This document shows positions 1-12,559 of a stretch of DNA of 64,000 nt, one piece after another (the first letter of the stretch is position 1; each line of letters starts with the position of its first letter). The position numbers and the translations under genes are program-made. This DNA comes from Rotaria sordida (Eukaryota; Rotifera; Eurotatoria; Philodinida; Philodinidae). Below the pieces are notes generated by a model that saw only the letters and a program-made list of their open reading frames with translations, was not told where the DNA came from and ran no database searches. Where the stretch lies: assembly GCA_905250125.1 (NCBI GenBank), contig CAJNOL010000239.1:1-64000 (forward strand), read 5' to 3'.

Positions 1-3000
1 AAGTACACAATATCAATTTTTATTTTATTTGATATGTACTTATCTATATATATATATATATATATAAATATAAAGTAACGCAATGAAGATAATTACAAGT
101 ATATCATGAAGTAAAAGATCAATATGTAACCGTATTATTTTATATGTCAATAAAGAATGTCCTTACATGTTGACTAGACCTACTTTATTCGAATTTTTTT
201 CTTTTGTTATAAAATAACGTATTATGAATTCTATATATGAAAAGGATGATATCATTGAGTCATTGAGTGTAAAGATACATAGTTGTTAATTGTTTTTCAT
301 TTACAAGTTTATCTCAAGAAATACTCTCTAACCAAGCAGACAAGAATTTCTGGAAACACGTTTAAACACCATTATTGCAGTTCCTGTTTGAGCGTTTTAA
401 TGTCCATTCAGAGACAACATCAGAGCCAGCTACTTCTATCATTAAAAATGCATAAAGGCGTTCAAAAAGTTTTCTAACAATATGTTTGACATACATCATG
501 CATAAAAAAAATTGATTAGATGTTTTACAGATGTAAAAGTTGCACTTTTTGAGCATCTTGACGCAGTTCTTATGATGAAAGTATCTGGTTTTGGTGTTTT
601 CTGAATGAACGTTTAAAAATAATCAAACAGAGAACTACGATTTGGATGTTTAAGCGAGTTTTCAGAAATTTTTGTTTGCTTGAGCAAGAGTAGCAGTCAT
701 ACAATATTAAAAATTATCATAGATTAAAATTATGATATTAAAATCAATGTTTTGTCAATCATTGATGTAAAAAGTACTTTAGTTTATATTGTTAAAATAG
801 AAAATTTGATCGAGATTTTATCTGTAATAGCTAGTACTGATTAAACTTTGTTAACAGATATCGAATTATTCTTAATCTGTTTTTATATATAATCTAGTGA
901 TAATTATTAATATTATAGAAGTTTTCAAATGATCATGGTTGATCAGCTTAATCAATTTAATGAAAATTATTTAACAAAAGTTCTAAGAAAAAAATCTGTT
1001 AAATTAAACAATATATTGACATATTCATGATTTATAATCGAAATTTTGAATAGATTAACAACAAGTCGAAGGATATTGAAATAATTTCTGGACAATTAGA
1101 AATATTTTTATTGCAAAATGAATTCATCTAATTTTTCTCTTCGATTTTTTTATAAAGTCAATTGAAATTTGAATTTTATCGTTTACGATATTTTAATCTA
1201 ATTATTAAAATAAACAAATATTTTTTCTGAAATTAATATATCGAAACATGATATTAAATATCTTGACATTGATTATGAAAAAAGAAAAATATGGCAAAAC
1301 AATTTCAATCCGATTTGTTCAATTAGTAACATATTTTTGCATGTGAAATTATCTTTTGTCTTCTACATAAGTTGTATTTCAAATGAAAATATTGTCTAGC
1401 ATTGAAGTTTACCATTAAGTTATCTTTCTTTAGTTAATTTTAAATGCTATTCTCATTCTCTAACTTATTATTTCATTTTTTTTCTTCATGTTCTAAAGAA
1501 TTTTTATTAATATTAATGTTTATTTTAACAGTAGGAAAATTTATAAAAGTAAATTATTATTTTCTTTTATTGAAATTTTTCTGATTAAGAGAGATTATTT
1601 ATTTTTTTTTCTGTCAAGATATGTTAAGAATAATATTTGTTGAAAAATGAAATAATAAAAATTGCGTTGTCATATTTAAGAACAAAAAAAAAAGGACTTT
1701 CTGTATAAAACATCATCAAGAAGTGTACAAATACAAATTGAAAAGAAGACAAAAATCAAATAGATAAATCATTTTAATGTATTATAATAACATACTGTTA
1801 TAAATCAAATAGTTTCTTAGCAAGGTTAGTCATTTTGTCAATTATATTTTACTTATATCAATATTTGAGAACAGATGTTAATGAATAATAGTAAAGGTAT
1901 ATCTATAGTTTATGAAATTGATTTTTAAAATTAAGAAATCAGATATTTTCTTTTTTATGTTCATTTATAAACGAAAAAAATTTTTATTCGGTTGATTAAC
2001 TTTTCAAAAATCGTTCTTTTTGTACATGTCAAAATTATACTCTATCTAGAAATAGAATATTTCCATATATAGACATGCTGAAAACGTCATAAGATCTCAT
2101 GTATATACATGTTAAAAATAGACTTCGTTTTGCACGCAACGATTTGATAAGACGATCATCAGTTGTCTTATTGAATTGTCGAAGTGTTGAATGAATCATA
2201 TATGTATATATATGAAGCGTTTGACATAGATAGATATAGTCTTAGAAATATTTCCGATGTTTCTTGTTTCTAAAAATAGACATATCTCAATGCCTTGAAA
2301 TGAATGAAAACATTTCATCACTAATTTCTACAATGAAATATATTGTTTCTGCATTACAAGGTGTTGACAAATACTAAGAGATTATTTGTTATCGAAGAAA
2401 TAGATATTGCAATGAATTTGTACTTGCTTCTAGATTCAGTTCTAACATCTTTATGCTTCCGAGATATGAAGATATGTCCTATGGATAAATTGTGATATTT
2501 CTAATTATCAAGAAATTTTAAATAATTTATGATAGTAACTTCAATATTTAAGACCTTCCTCTCAAATATCGATCTTAGATCAAGTACATTCAAATTGCAT
2601 AAAATTTTCGGAATATATTGAAACTCTGATAAAAATTTCAGCCCTATTTGATAATATTTTTCAGAGATATTCAACTAACAAAGGTTAAAAATAGCTCATT
2701 GGGCAACCCAAAATTCTTTATAGGTCTTCATTCTATATACTTAATTTGTCTTTTTTTGGTTTGAAATGACATAGCCCTTCTTTTTTGTAAATTCTTGCCA
2801 ATTTCAGAGAAGAACATCAATTATTAAAACAATGATAACTTAATTATGAAGAATATTAAAATTTATTTTATTTATGTTTGTCAAGCAACAAAAAAAAAAA
2901 AAAACAATTTAGATGTGTATACATAGAAAAAAAAAATTATTCGTTTCAACTGATACTATAGAAATGTCACATAGTAACAAACCTATGAAGAAAATAGCAT

Positions 3001-3033
3001 GCTTATCCAATAAAAAGATAACAAAAATTGTTT
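1..3033. other. AT-rich stretch without a supported gene
   Basis: About 3 kb with stop codons in all frames, poly-A/T runs and a short (TA)n tract near 48-66. No splice-compatible series of exons, tRNA or repeat arms could be followed. The short open frames around 283-560 look like chance or very old coding remnants (see findings). The right end is the 3' flank of the SREBP gene on the minus strand. Confidence 0.5.
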
Positions 3034-6000
3034 TTACAAAGTAAAATATGGTTGATGTATTAATGTCAAACATTGTTGTTGTAAACGATTAAGATCATTA
3101 TTTTTATTTGTTTTTGATGATATAGCAACAACTTGTTGTAGAATATTTCGATAACGATAAACTGTTGACGGTAAAAAATGACAAAAAAGTAACAGTCCTG
3201 CTATTATATCAAGATTTGGTAATGATTCTAAATTAAAAATAAGAATTAAATTTCTTTTTTTTTTTTTTTTTAATTCTATTTGAATTTTTTAACCTTGTTT
3301 TGTTTGAATCATAGAATTTGATTGTTTCATTGCACGTTCAAATAATGTTTGAGTTATTAATGGATTTAAACCAGATGATGTACGAAATATTGATTCAAAT
3401 AAATAGAGCTAAATAAAACAAAACAAAACAAAATATGTATAAATGAAATAAAAATTGAAAATAATTTACTTTTTGTTTTGGTAATTTCATTAATTGATTT
3501 AATCGTCTATAATAATCTAATTCTCGTTGAAAATCATCAAGAAATGGAATTTTTTGATTATTATTTATCATTGAACTTGTTAGAAGACGAAGACGTAATG
3601 ATAAAATACCATCTAATAATAATGTTTTGATTGCCTAGAATATCAAATCATAATAAAAAATATTCGATAAAATAATAATTTATGAATATATTTAGATGTT
3701 GAAGCTCTCCACTTTCTTGTTGCACTGTCCTTTCCATTGCATATATCAAATATCGTGAATGCAATGCAACAACAATGCACAAGAGGCTGAAGACAAAAGC
3801 ATTATTAATCAAAAATAATAAACATACCATATCCAAATTATCTTCATTATTATTATTAATATAATATGTTTCAACTTTAGATGATGTTAATAATTGACTT
3901 GATTGTCCTAATTGTTCAAGTAATAATATTCTTGTTGAATTTGTTTCATCATTATAATCAGTTAATATAAGAAGTATAATATGAATTGTTTCAATAATCA
4001 TAATATATTGTTCACTATATATGAAAGAAAGAAATTTTAAAAATAAAAAAAAAAAATTAACATACTTAACAAGTTTTATTGATCGTGCCATATAATAAAT
4101 AGTTTTATTTGATAAATTTATTTGTCGAAGTAAATCTGTTGATGTTATATTATTTATATTTTGTTTATCATTTGAAATACAACGTATAATTTGTAAACTA
4201 TGTTGCCACCATGAAAATAGATCAAGTTCATTAATATTTTTAATCATAAATTGTTGTTGTTGTTGTTCATCTTGAAATAAAAGTTGATTTTGTATATTAT
4301 TATAAAGAATATATTCAAAAAATTGAATACGTATTGATTCCATAAAAAATTTTTTTTTAAATAAATAAATCTTTTTTTCATATATAAAATGATTTAAACG
4401 ATCAATATCTAATAACCATATATCATTAATATCAATTGGTATAAGATATTTTAATAAATATGATATAAATATTGTAAATAATCCATCAAATTTTTTTAAT
4501 GTTAATGCTGATAAAAAATAGATTTCATTTCGTTTAATTTTATTTAATTTTTTTCCTGAATTTATTGATGTATTTATTGTTAATAAAAATAAATTAAATA
4601 TATTTAATAAAGATTTTGAATAATGATATTCAATTTTCCATAATTGTAAATAACAATCATTTAATTCACAATTATAATAACGTGTATCTATTGATTTTGT
4701 CCAACCAGACCAATATGTTAACCAACGACCAACAAATATAATATTAAGAAAAAAACGAATTATTTGCCATGTTATAGAAGAAAAATAATATAGATATGTT
4801 TGATCAATTGATATATAAAGTTTTTCACAACATTTTCGATAATATTCACATGCTTCATTTAATTGATTCTTTGAAAATTGAAAAAAAAAAAAGAAATTTT
4901 TAGAGTTATACTTTTATCTGATTTAGAAATATTCTAAACATATAAAACTATTTTCGAATGGTTTTGGATATTTGAATTTTTAGTGAATAGCTATAATTGT
5001 TTTATTGTATTGTCGATTGGTTATAAAGTCATTCAAATAGAGAGATACTTTCTTATTGAGGTAGTTGTTTTTTATATGTCTGTCGTCTATGGAAGAATGA
5101 TTATTTTTTTTTTAATATTAAATATCTCGAACAAGATACTTTTGTCTAAGTTAAAACGATTAAAAAGTTTCGAAATCAATTGGGTTTATTAATTAATGAA
5201 ATTTTAGAATTCTTTTTGAGTTATATGAAGAATAACTCTTAGTAAAAAAAAAACAAATGAAAATCTTCTTTATTAGTTTATATTCTAAAAAAATAATGAT
5301 CATTTTTCAAAAGTATTTCTTTCCTTTTGTTATTATCCTATCGAATTGTATTATTAATATTAGAATGAAATAATTGAAAAAATTTTATCTTATTATTAAC
5401 ATACTTCATCCATAAGTGCATCTGCTTTTTTCTTATAAGTATAATAATCATCCATATCTAATTCATGTACGATCGGTTCTCCATGAACAAAAATTTTTAC
5501 AAGACAAACAAGACATATTGCTATATTGAGCATCCATGCAATAAGTTGTTTCCATGATATACTTAAAAATACTATAACAAAATAAAATAATTGAATTGAA
5601 TTTAAAGCAAAAAAAAAAAATTTCTATTACATAATGAATTAAAATTTTCATTATCTTTTACTGTTTGTAATGTTCTTGAACTAAGAATTGATTGTATTTC
5701 CATTGTATCATCATTATTTGATGAATGAATATGATCAAGTAAATAATTAAATGGATTTATTATAAATACACATAACATAAAACAACATAAAATTAATCGT
5801 GATCCATCAACCATACCTCGTTTACTGTTCGTTTGTTTTTTTCCTTTAAAAATAAAAGAAAATTATGAAAAAAAAAATAAAAATAATTATCTATTTTACG
5901 TTTTGTAACAGGATTATGTATTTCATCATTTGAATCAGTACTAAATGTTGATAATGGTTTTTTTGTCGAAGAATTTCTATGCGATGATTGTACATTATTA

Positions 6001-7800
6001 TTACTTGGAAGATCAGTGCCTGAATCGAAGAAAGAAGAAATAATAAATCGCAATGTAGATAAAGGCTTTTTATAGGGAAATATAAGCTAATGCTCTTTTT
6101 CTTTTTCCTTTTTTTTTTTTTTTTTTTTTTTTCTTTCTCAAGTATACTTGCATTATCTAAAACTAATAAAAGAAGAAAGCAATCATTGCTATGGAACGAG
6201 TGATGACAGCAGCTTACTGCTTTGTGTCTATCTATCGTTTGAATGTAACAGGTCTCAAGAGACAAGAAGAAAAAAAAACGACGACGACGACAAATCAAAA
6301 TGAAATAAAATAGAATATTGAAATATCGATTAAAATAATTAGATATTCAACAGATGAAAAATGATTGTAAACATACTTGTCAAATTTAATTGTTTCAAGA
6401 TGTTTTTCAAGGTACTATTTTCTTCTTCTAATTGTCGATTAGTTGATTGAAGTTGTCGAATATATTCAATTGTACGTCGAAGTATACCAGATTTTTGGAT
6501 CTATTCGATACGAAAAAAAAGAGAGATATTTTTCAACACATGATTAGTCTTCATTTAGTAGATGAGATAATCTAGAAAATAGACTACATCTAATCAGTAA
6601 GCTGTCGAACAGAAAAAAGAAAAGAAGAAAGAAAACCAATTGCTCTGACCACGCTATCAACTGATGATAGACTTATCTATTGCCACTCTAATCAATCTTT
6701 TTTTTTTCAGTTTTTCTTACATTGTCTTCCCCTACCTTGCCATCAGTAGCTGCTACAATTTCTTTCAATTCATTTATTTTTTCATTAATACTAGATCGAT
6801 ATCGTTTTTCAATTGCAGTATGTGATAATTTCCGTCGAGAACGATTACCATTTCCATTAACAATTATTGATTCATTATTATTATTATTTGTTAGTGAATC
6901 TTGATAATTAAATTTATCTGAACCATTAGAATTATGATTATGACTTGTTTGGTGAACAATTCTTAAAGGAATATTATTTGCAATAATAGTACTATTTTCA
7001 AGAAGAGTAGAAATTGTATTAGCACTTGTTTTCGATGTATTCGGAATAGCATGTATTAACTAGAAAGGATTTTAGAATTTATAAAAAGAAAAAAGGAACA
7101 AGATAACAAATGATATTATTCTTACTGTTTGAAATTGATCGAAAGTAATTGTAATTGGATCAGGTTTCTCGATTAATTTAGGAAATTGAACAGATGATTG
7201 AGAACAATTTATTGTTGGTTTTCTTGTAATAATGATTTGATCTGTTTGATAATTCAATGGATTTGTCGATGTAGACTAATACATTAAAATAAATATAGTA
7301 TTATGTTTTTTTTGTTCTTGTATTTTTAAATTACTTCATGATCATCTATTGGACTACTATAGTTTGTAGAGAAGAATGGCGATTCATTATTTGTTTGTTG
7401 CTGTTGGTGTTGTTCAATTACTAATTTGAATGCATCTGGAGAGAGTACTTCATCAAATTCTGCTTGAAGACTTTGTACGTTATTGTTAATTGCTGTTGAA
7501 TGTAAAGTAGTCTTATATGATGATGGAAGATTTGAAGATGTATGAAAATAATTTATATCATTTGTTAAATTATCAATACATTGAATATTGTTTGTATTGA
7601 TATCAAAGTCTGAGAGAATATCATTAAGAACATTATCATCTGATAATTTAAAATCACATGTTAAATAATCTTGAAAATTTAAAAAAATTTATTTTGATAT
7701 TAAAACAAAAAGATATTATCTTACCATCGAATACTGTTGAGGTAATGTTTAATGATTCTTGTGATTGAAATTCATCAAATTGATTCAAATTTCTATTCAT
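3034..7800 (-). CDS. SREBF: Sterol regulatory element-binding protein (SREBP), membrane-bound bHLH-zip transcription factor
   Basis: Multi-exon gene read from ATG at 7800 to TAA at 3034. The N-terminus (7800-7338) is acidic and Ser/Asn/Gln-rich, as expected of the activation region. The bHLH lies at 6900-6722 and 6503-6380: basic part HTAIEKRYRSSINEKINELK with the SREBP-specific Tyr in the ERxRR position, then KSGILRRTIEYIRQLQ and a leucine zipper. Near 5814 comes GSRLILCC, matching the DRSRxLLC start of transmembrane helix 1, where site-2 protease cuts, with a conserved Asn-Pro inside the helix. The luminal loop has SSRTLQ, which fits the site-1 protease Arg-x-hydrophobic pattern. Helix 2 (about 5560-5500) ends in HGEPI, as in vertebrate GEPV. 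The C-terminal part carries VGRWL and a WW motif of the SCAP-binding regulatory domain. By family knowledge the protein sits in the ER with SCAP and is cleaved in the Golgi to induce lipid genes. Introns are 45-500 nt; exact borders in 3040-3650 are less certain. Confidence 0.9.
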
Positions 7801-8492
7801 TCTTTGCCTTACTTTGATTGTTTACATTGAAAAATAAAATCGACAAATATATTTTTATTTTATTGTTAACAATTTTCGAAACATCACGCCATTCTATGCA
7901 GATCGATATATGACTCATCGTAGTGTCAAAACATTCTTTACAACTATAATGATTACTTCACCTATTAATATTCTATTGGAAATCTAATGATATAACTATT
8001 GAAATAATTGTCAAATTTATTTGAATATTTACTGATAAGATATTATGTGAAGTTTTCAAATATTTTTATATCAAAATTAATGTAGATGTCGTCATTAGGA
8101 ATGAAAAATATTAACTCTTTTAATATGTTTGTGAATTATAGATCAATTTGTCATTTTGAATGTGATATTTATTCATTTGATGTAATCTATTCTATATTAA
8201 TGTTTTTGATTTATTTTTTTTTTTCGAATTACAATTACATTGATATGATTATGATATATAAGTACAATTCTTTATATACTAATAAAAGACATGAGTAAAT
8301 AGAGTTTACTTTGTTGTTGACATATTGTTAATAAAATAGAAGCAAATCATTAAACAATTTTTTTTTTTTGTTTATTAACAAAGGAAAGTTTTATTGTTAA
8401 TGGTTAATAAAAAAAAAAGGTAAAACTAATAAATATATGGTATCTATTGAGGATTATTGAAAAAAATAAATAAATATATATGACGATTATTA
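7801..8492. other. Spacer between SREBP and nicotinamidase genes
   Basis: Nearly 700 bp upstream of the SREBP start and downstream of the nicotinamidase stop, both minus strand. It should hold the SREBP promoter. No E-box or SRE was recognised with confidence. The frame at 8086-8298 is low-complexity and not supported as a gene. Confidence 0.4.
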
Positions 8493-9570
8493 TTATATAT
8501 TGTCTTTCACTTGATTTGATTGAATAATTTGACCATTTTTCTGTGTAAAATTATTAAGTTTTTCTTTAATTGTTATTGGATCTGTTCCACGACATGCATC
8601 TTCAATAATAAATGTTTTATAACCATGTTCTAATGCATCAATACTTGTAAAATATACACAATAATCTGTTGCTAGACCAGCAAGAAATACTTGAGTAACT
8701 TGTTTTTCTATTAATAATTTATGTAAATTTGTTTCACTTAATTTTAAATTATCCCAAAAAGCTGAATATGAATCAATATTAGATTTTGTTCCTTTATAAA
8801 TATGAATAACTGATAGATTTTGTGTATTATTTTCATTGATTATTTTCAAATCAGAATGTAATTCAGCACCTGAAGTATTTTGAACACAATGTGCAGGCCA
8901 AAGAACTTGTTTCATACGAGGAACACCAGGAATATCAAATATTGCTGTTGAATAAATTTGAAGATCAGTTAAAGGTATTGAATCATTAGTAAGATAATGT
9001 GAACGAAGATGAATATTATCAAAAAATGATATATGATCACTTGGATGCCAATCATGAGTGTAAACAATAACGTCGAAATTAATAGAATCAAGAAGATTAT
9101 TTATAACTGGAATAACTTCTTCACCATTATGTTTCGATGGACATTTTCGAAGAGAAAGACTTCCATCAATAAAATCATTTTGTACATCAATAATTAGAAG
9201 AGCATTAACTGATCGAGTTGAAGAGTGTTGTTTACCTATAGGAATTGAAGGCAACATTAAAATTAAAAAAAAAACTAATTAATATAAATCATTAAAACTT
9301 TTTTGTTTTTGAAATCTATAAAAAAAAAAACGAGAGAAACTCACCATCTACTAATAAAGTATAATGAGATTTGAATAAATGTGTTATCTCATGGTTATTC
9401 TGATCAATTTTATTCAATAACTGATTGATACTATTATTGAGTAGTAATTCAACTCGATTGAGTTGTTCTGATACATTATTCAATTGTTCCTTAATTTCAT
9501 CATATTCTGATGCTGTACTCACAGTTAAAAGAAAAATGAAAATTAGAAAGAATAGCAATGATTTGTACAT
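8493..9570 (-). CDS. Nicotinamidase / isochorismatase-fold amidase with signal-peptide exon
   Basis: Two exons, 9570-9345 and 9235-8493, join in frame (GAT G|GT AAA) to give about 322 residues. Exon 1 begins with a hydrophobic signal peptide (SLLFFLIFIFLLTV) and then a heptad-like Leu/Asn stretch of about 50 residues. Exon 2 is a full cysteine-hydrolase domain: IIDVQNDF (catalytic Asp), THDWHPSDH (metal-binding Asp/His cluster), YKGTKS (catalytic Lys) and ATDYCV (nucleophile Cys). The family hydrolyses nicotinamide to nicotinate in NAD salvage and is kept in many invertebrates but lost in vertebrates. An internal ATG at 9257 gives a cytosolic version without the leader (254 residues), so both forms are possible. 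The spliced form explains why the 9257 reading begins with residues encoded in the proposed intron. Family assignment is strong; secretion is inference. Confidence 0.88.
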
Positions 9571-11767
9571 AGTTATATGATATCTTAGAATAGTAAATAA
9601 AAAAATGATATCTACACTAACGAAACTATAGATAAATAAATAAATAAATAAGACCTATCAACACTTACAGTTATATAATTCTGATGATCGTTTTAGTCGT
9701 CTTTCGGGTATCATCATATGTTGATAGATGAAAATTTTCAATCAGACGAACTTCTTTTGTATTTATACATCATAAAACAATAATAAAATGCATACAATGC
9801 TCTTTAATAAAATTAATAATTAATAATTTATGCGCGCACATACACACACATACATTAGATCTTTATTCAAAATCAAATTTATTCAAACTATCAACAGATG
9901 TCTGAATAAATTTGATTTTTAATAAAAATCTAATAAAATTTTTTTCGTATCAATGTTATATTCACTAATCTCCTATTTTTATTCTACTGCTGCTCTTCAA
10001 CCTCATTATTTATCTAGTATTTTCTTTAAGTACAAACAATAACGGATGAGTTATAAAGAGTAGGACACTTTGATCTTCCTTTTTTTGTTCTTGAAGACAG
10101 CAACACAATTCAAACACGTCATTCTAAGCTGATTTAATCGAACATGCTTCACTCTACAAAAGTATCAATTTCGCTCTTTAAATAAGGTTTTCATACCACA
10201 AAAAAAAATCGAAAATATTTACATCCACTAAGTCAATGAATTGCAACTGGCGAAACGCAAAATATGATGCAAAATACGCCGTAAAAACGCTGCATTTCAA
10301 CATGTTTCGTAATTTTATAAAAAAAAACAAAAACAATAGAAAGAATAATTTTTCAAGCAAAAATTTGAAAACCACGCAAACAACTCTTTCTAGCAGCTCT
10401 ATGCCATTGAAAGCAATCTGAAGATTTTCGTTGTTCGATTTAAATGTTACGTCATTTTATTCAAAAATAAATTCTACAACTGATGATATAATGATAAGCG
10501 ATCCATAAAGCTTCCTAACATTTAAAAATACGATTTTCGAAAGCATATTCAAAGAAAAAAATACCACCGGATATTATTTTCAAGCTTTTGATGCCTACAC
10601 GAGATCATTAGGAGCTATGAGAAGATTTTTGAAGTATCGAGGATGTAATATATTTTATCTATGATGCTTAGTACTTGACATTTACAATCGAATTTGATGA
10701 ATACAAGCTTGCACCAATCATTGGATGTTGGCAGAATATAATAGGAGGTCGCAGTTAGGCAGTGAATCAATTATCAATCTTATCAATTTTTCGTCGACGA
10801 GAAATATTTATTTAAAAAACGAATTCCACATTTTTGTAAAGCGAAAAATTCTCCACCTAATGAGCCGTTAATTTATTTGTTTATCGGAAGATAACTCAGA
10901 AAAATGTACATATATTCAATGAAAAAAATTTTCTTTCATTAATGAGTTATGATCTTAATCAATACATAAAGTCATAATATTTCTTTTTTTTTCTATTCTA
11001 TATTTAACGAGTCAAACTTTTGATCATTAAAAGTCTGTCTCCACAACTATTAAACAATTTTGTATTTATTTAGTTTTTACATCATTCGTTTATCGTCTAC
11101 ATTATTATTATATGGTTACATCTTGTGCATTAAAGAGATAGAATTATATATCTCTGACAAGATCATTAGTAAATTATATCAAGTAAACATAATTATTTCC
11201 TTTATTAAAGTCGTTATCGATTACTTTTTTGACTACATGATTTTCTCTATATCTTACTTTATTTCACTGATTATTGTAAATAGAAAATTTTATGAACAAG
11301 AGAGAGAAAGAGATTATCAATAAGTAGATTCTGTACTCGAAAATTTTCAAATCATTTTTAAAATTATTTAATCAAATGTTGATTATATTTACTTTGAAAT
11401 AAACAATGATTCATAATGATTTATAAAGTCTTTGATTTCAAGAATTAACAAGTAAATACATCTAATAAATGCCACTGTTTCATAGTTCAATCGTTATATA
11501 TTTGCCAAAATCTGTTTAAAAGATTCGATAACATTTAACATTTCATGTCATATTTGGAAAATCGATAATACTTGATCACTATTTTTCTAAAAGAAAAGTT
11601 GTTGCAATGATTTCAGATATGCTTCTAAAATAGCAAAAGGAAAAAGAAGAATTTGACTATAATTTACATGATAAAAAATAAAATTTTTGAACATCAGTTC
11701 GAAATCCTGACCATCTTACAGGTGTAACAGTCATACACCTCCCTCCCACGCATCTTTTTGCACAGAA
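9571..11767. other. Intergenic AT-rich DNA with one perfect short hairpin
   Basis: No gene supported. At 9869-9885 and 9903-9919 a 17-nt perfect inverted repeat (left arm AAAATCAAATTTATTCA) surrounds a 17-nt loop, about 300 bp upstream of the nicotinamidase start. The stretch 9834-9856 is CA-rich. The open frames at 10178-10421 and 11060-11323 lie on opposite strands or are low-complexity and have no family features. Confidence 0.45.
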
Positions 11768-12258
11768 TCTCTTTGGTCTCAAGGGAATGTTAGTTACAAG
11801 GATGGCTTAAGTACTTTATAGTAGACTAGTATATGATTGATGGCAATTTGCTTCCATGAAGAATATACGTCTTTCAATAGAATTGAGCAACACTACAAAT
11901 GAGTTTGTTAACAGAATGTTTCACGACTGAGTTATCTCTTTTTTTTGTATCTATCAACTGTTGTATTGGTTTGATTGATTAAATTCTCTTCGTCGCCGTC
12001 TCGAAGCTCTTTTGAGAGTGTGGTACAAGTGATTCTACAAATACATATAAAGTAAAACTAGTAAAACATTCAGACAAAAACAAAAAAGAGAAAAGATAAC
12101 TCAATCATGAAGTATTCGATCAGCTAACTCGTTTGTAATGTTGACTGGTTGTATTGAACGACATACATTCTTCATTGAAGCAGGTCGTAATCAATCATAC
12201 ACTACATTTAATATTTAAGCCATTCTTGTAACCAACATTCACTTGAGACCAAAAGGGT
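11768..12258. repeat. Long imperfect inverted repeat (arms about 175 bp)
   Basis: The left arm at about 11768-11945 and the right arm at about 12083-12258 are diverged reverse complements. Matching blocks include TTTGGTCTCAAG, GAATGTT-GTTACAAG, ATGGCTTAA, GTATGATTGAT, CTTC-ATGAAGAAT and TTGAGTTATCT. The spacer is about 140 bp. The pattern suggests a foldback element or two inverted copies of one decayed sequence. It lies just downstream of the broken DUF2252 gene. No terminal target duplication was recognised. Confidence 0.6.
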
Positions 12259-12559
12259 TCGATACGAAGAGAATATGGAGGTCGAAGACTTTTGCCCATG
12301 GGTGTATATAAGATTAACTGGATAACAAAAAAAAAGATCACATACATATCAACGATTAAGCATAAAAATTTCAAAAAAAAATAAAAATGGAAGTTGATGA
12401 ATAAATATATGCATTCATATCATATTAAGTATATATAAAACAACCTTCAGTATATGTTGTGATGATAACAATGTGATAACTAGTATCTAACATGACTGTG
12501 ACAAAAGATTATATTTAACGATTCATGTTTGCCAATCTATAAGGTGGAAGTTAGAAATT

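Noticed and set aside
8086..8298. Open frame of 70 codons on the plus strand
   Set aside because: Hydrophobic/Tyr-rich translation of AT-rich DNA, no domain, no splice-linked neighbours.
10178..10421. Overlapping frames on both strands
   Set aside because: Neither has family features, and composition follows local A/T runs.
11060..11323. Frame of 87 codons with hydrophobic residues
   Set aside because: Could pass for a membrane protein, but composition is that of AT-rich DNA and there is no support.
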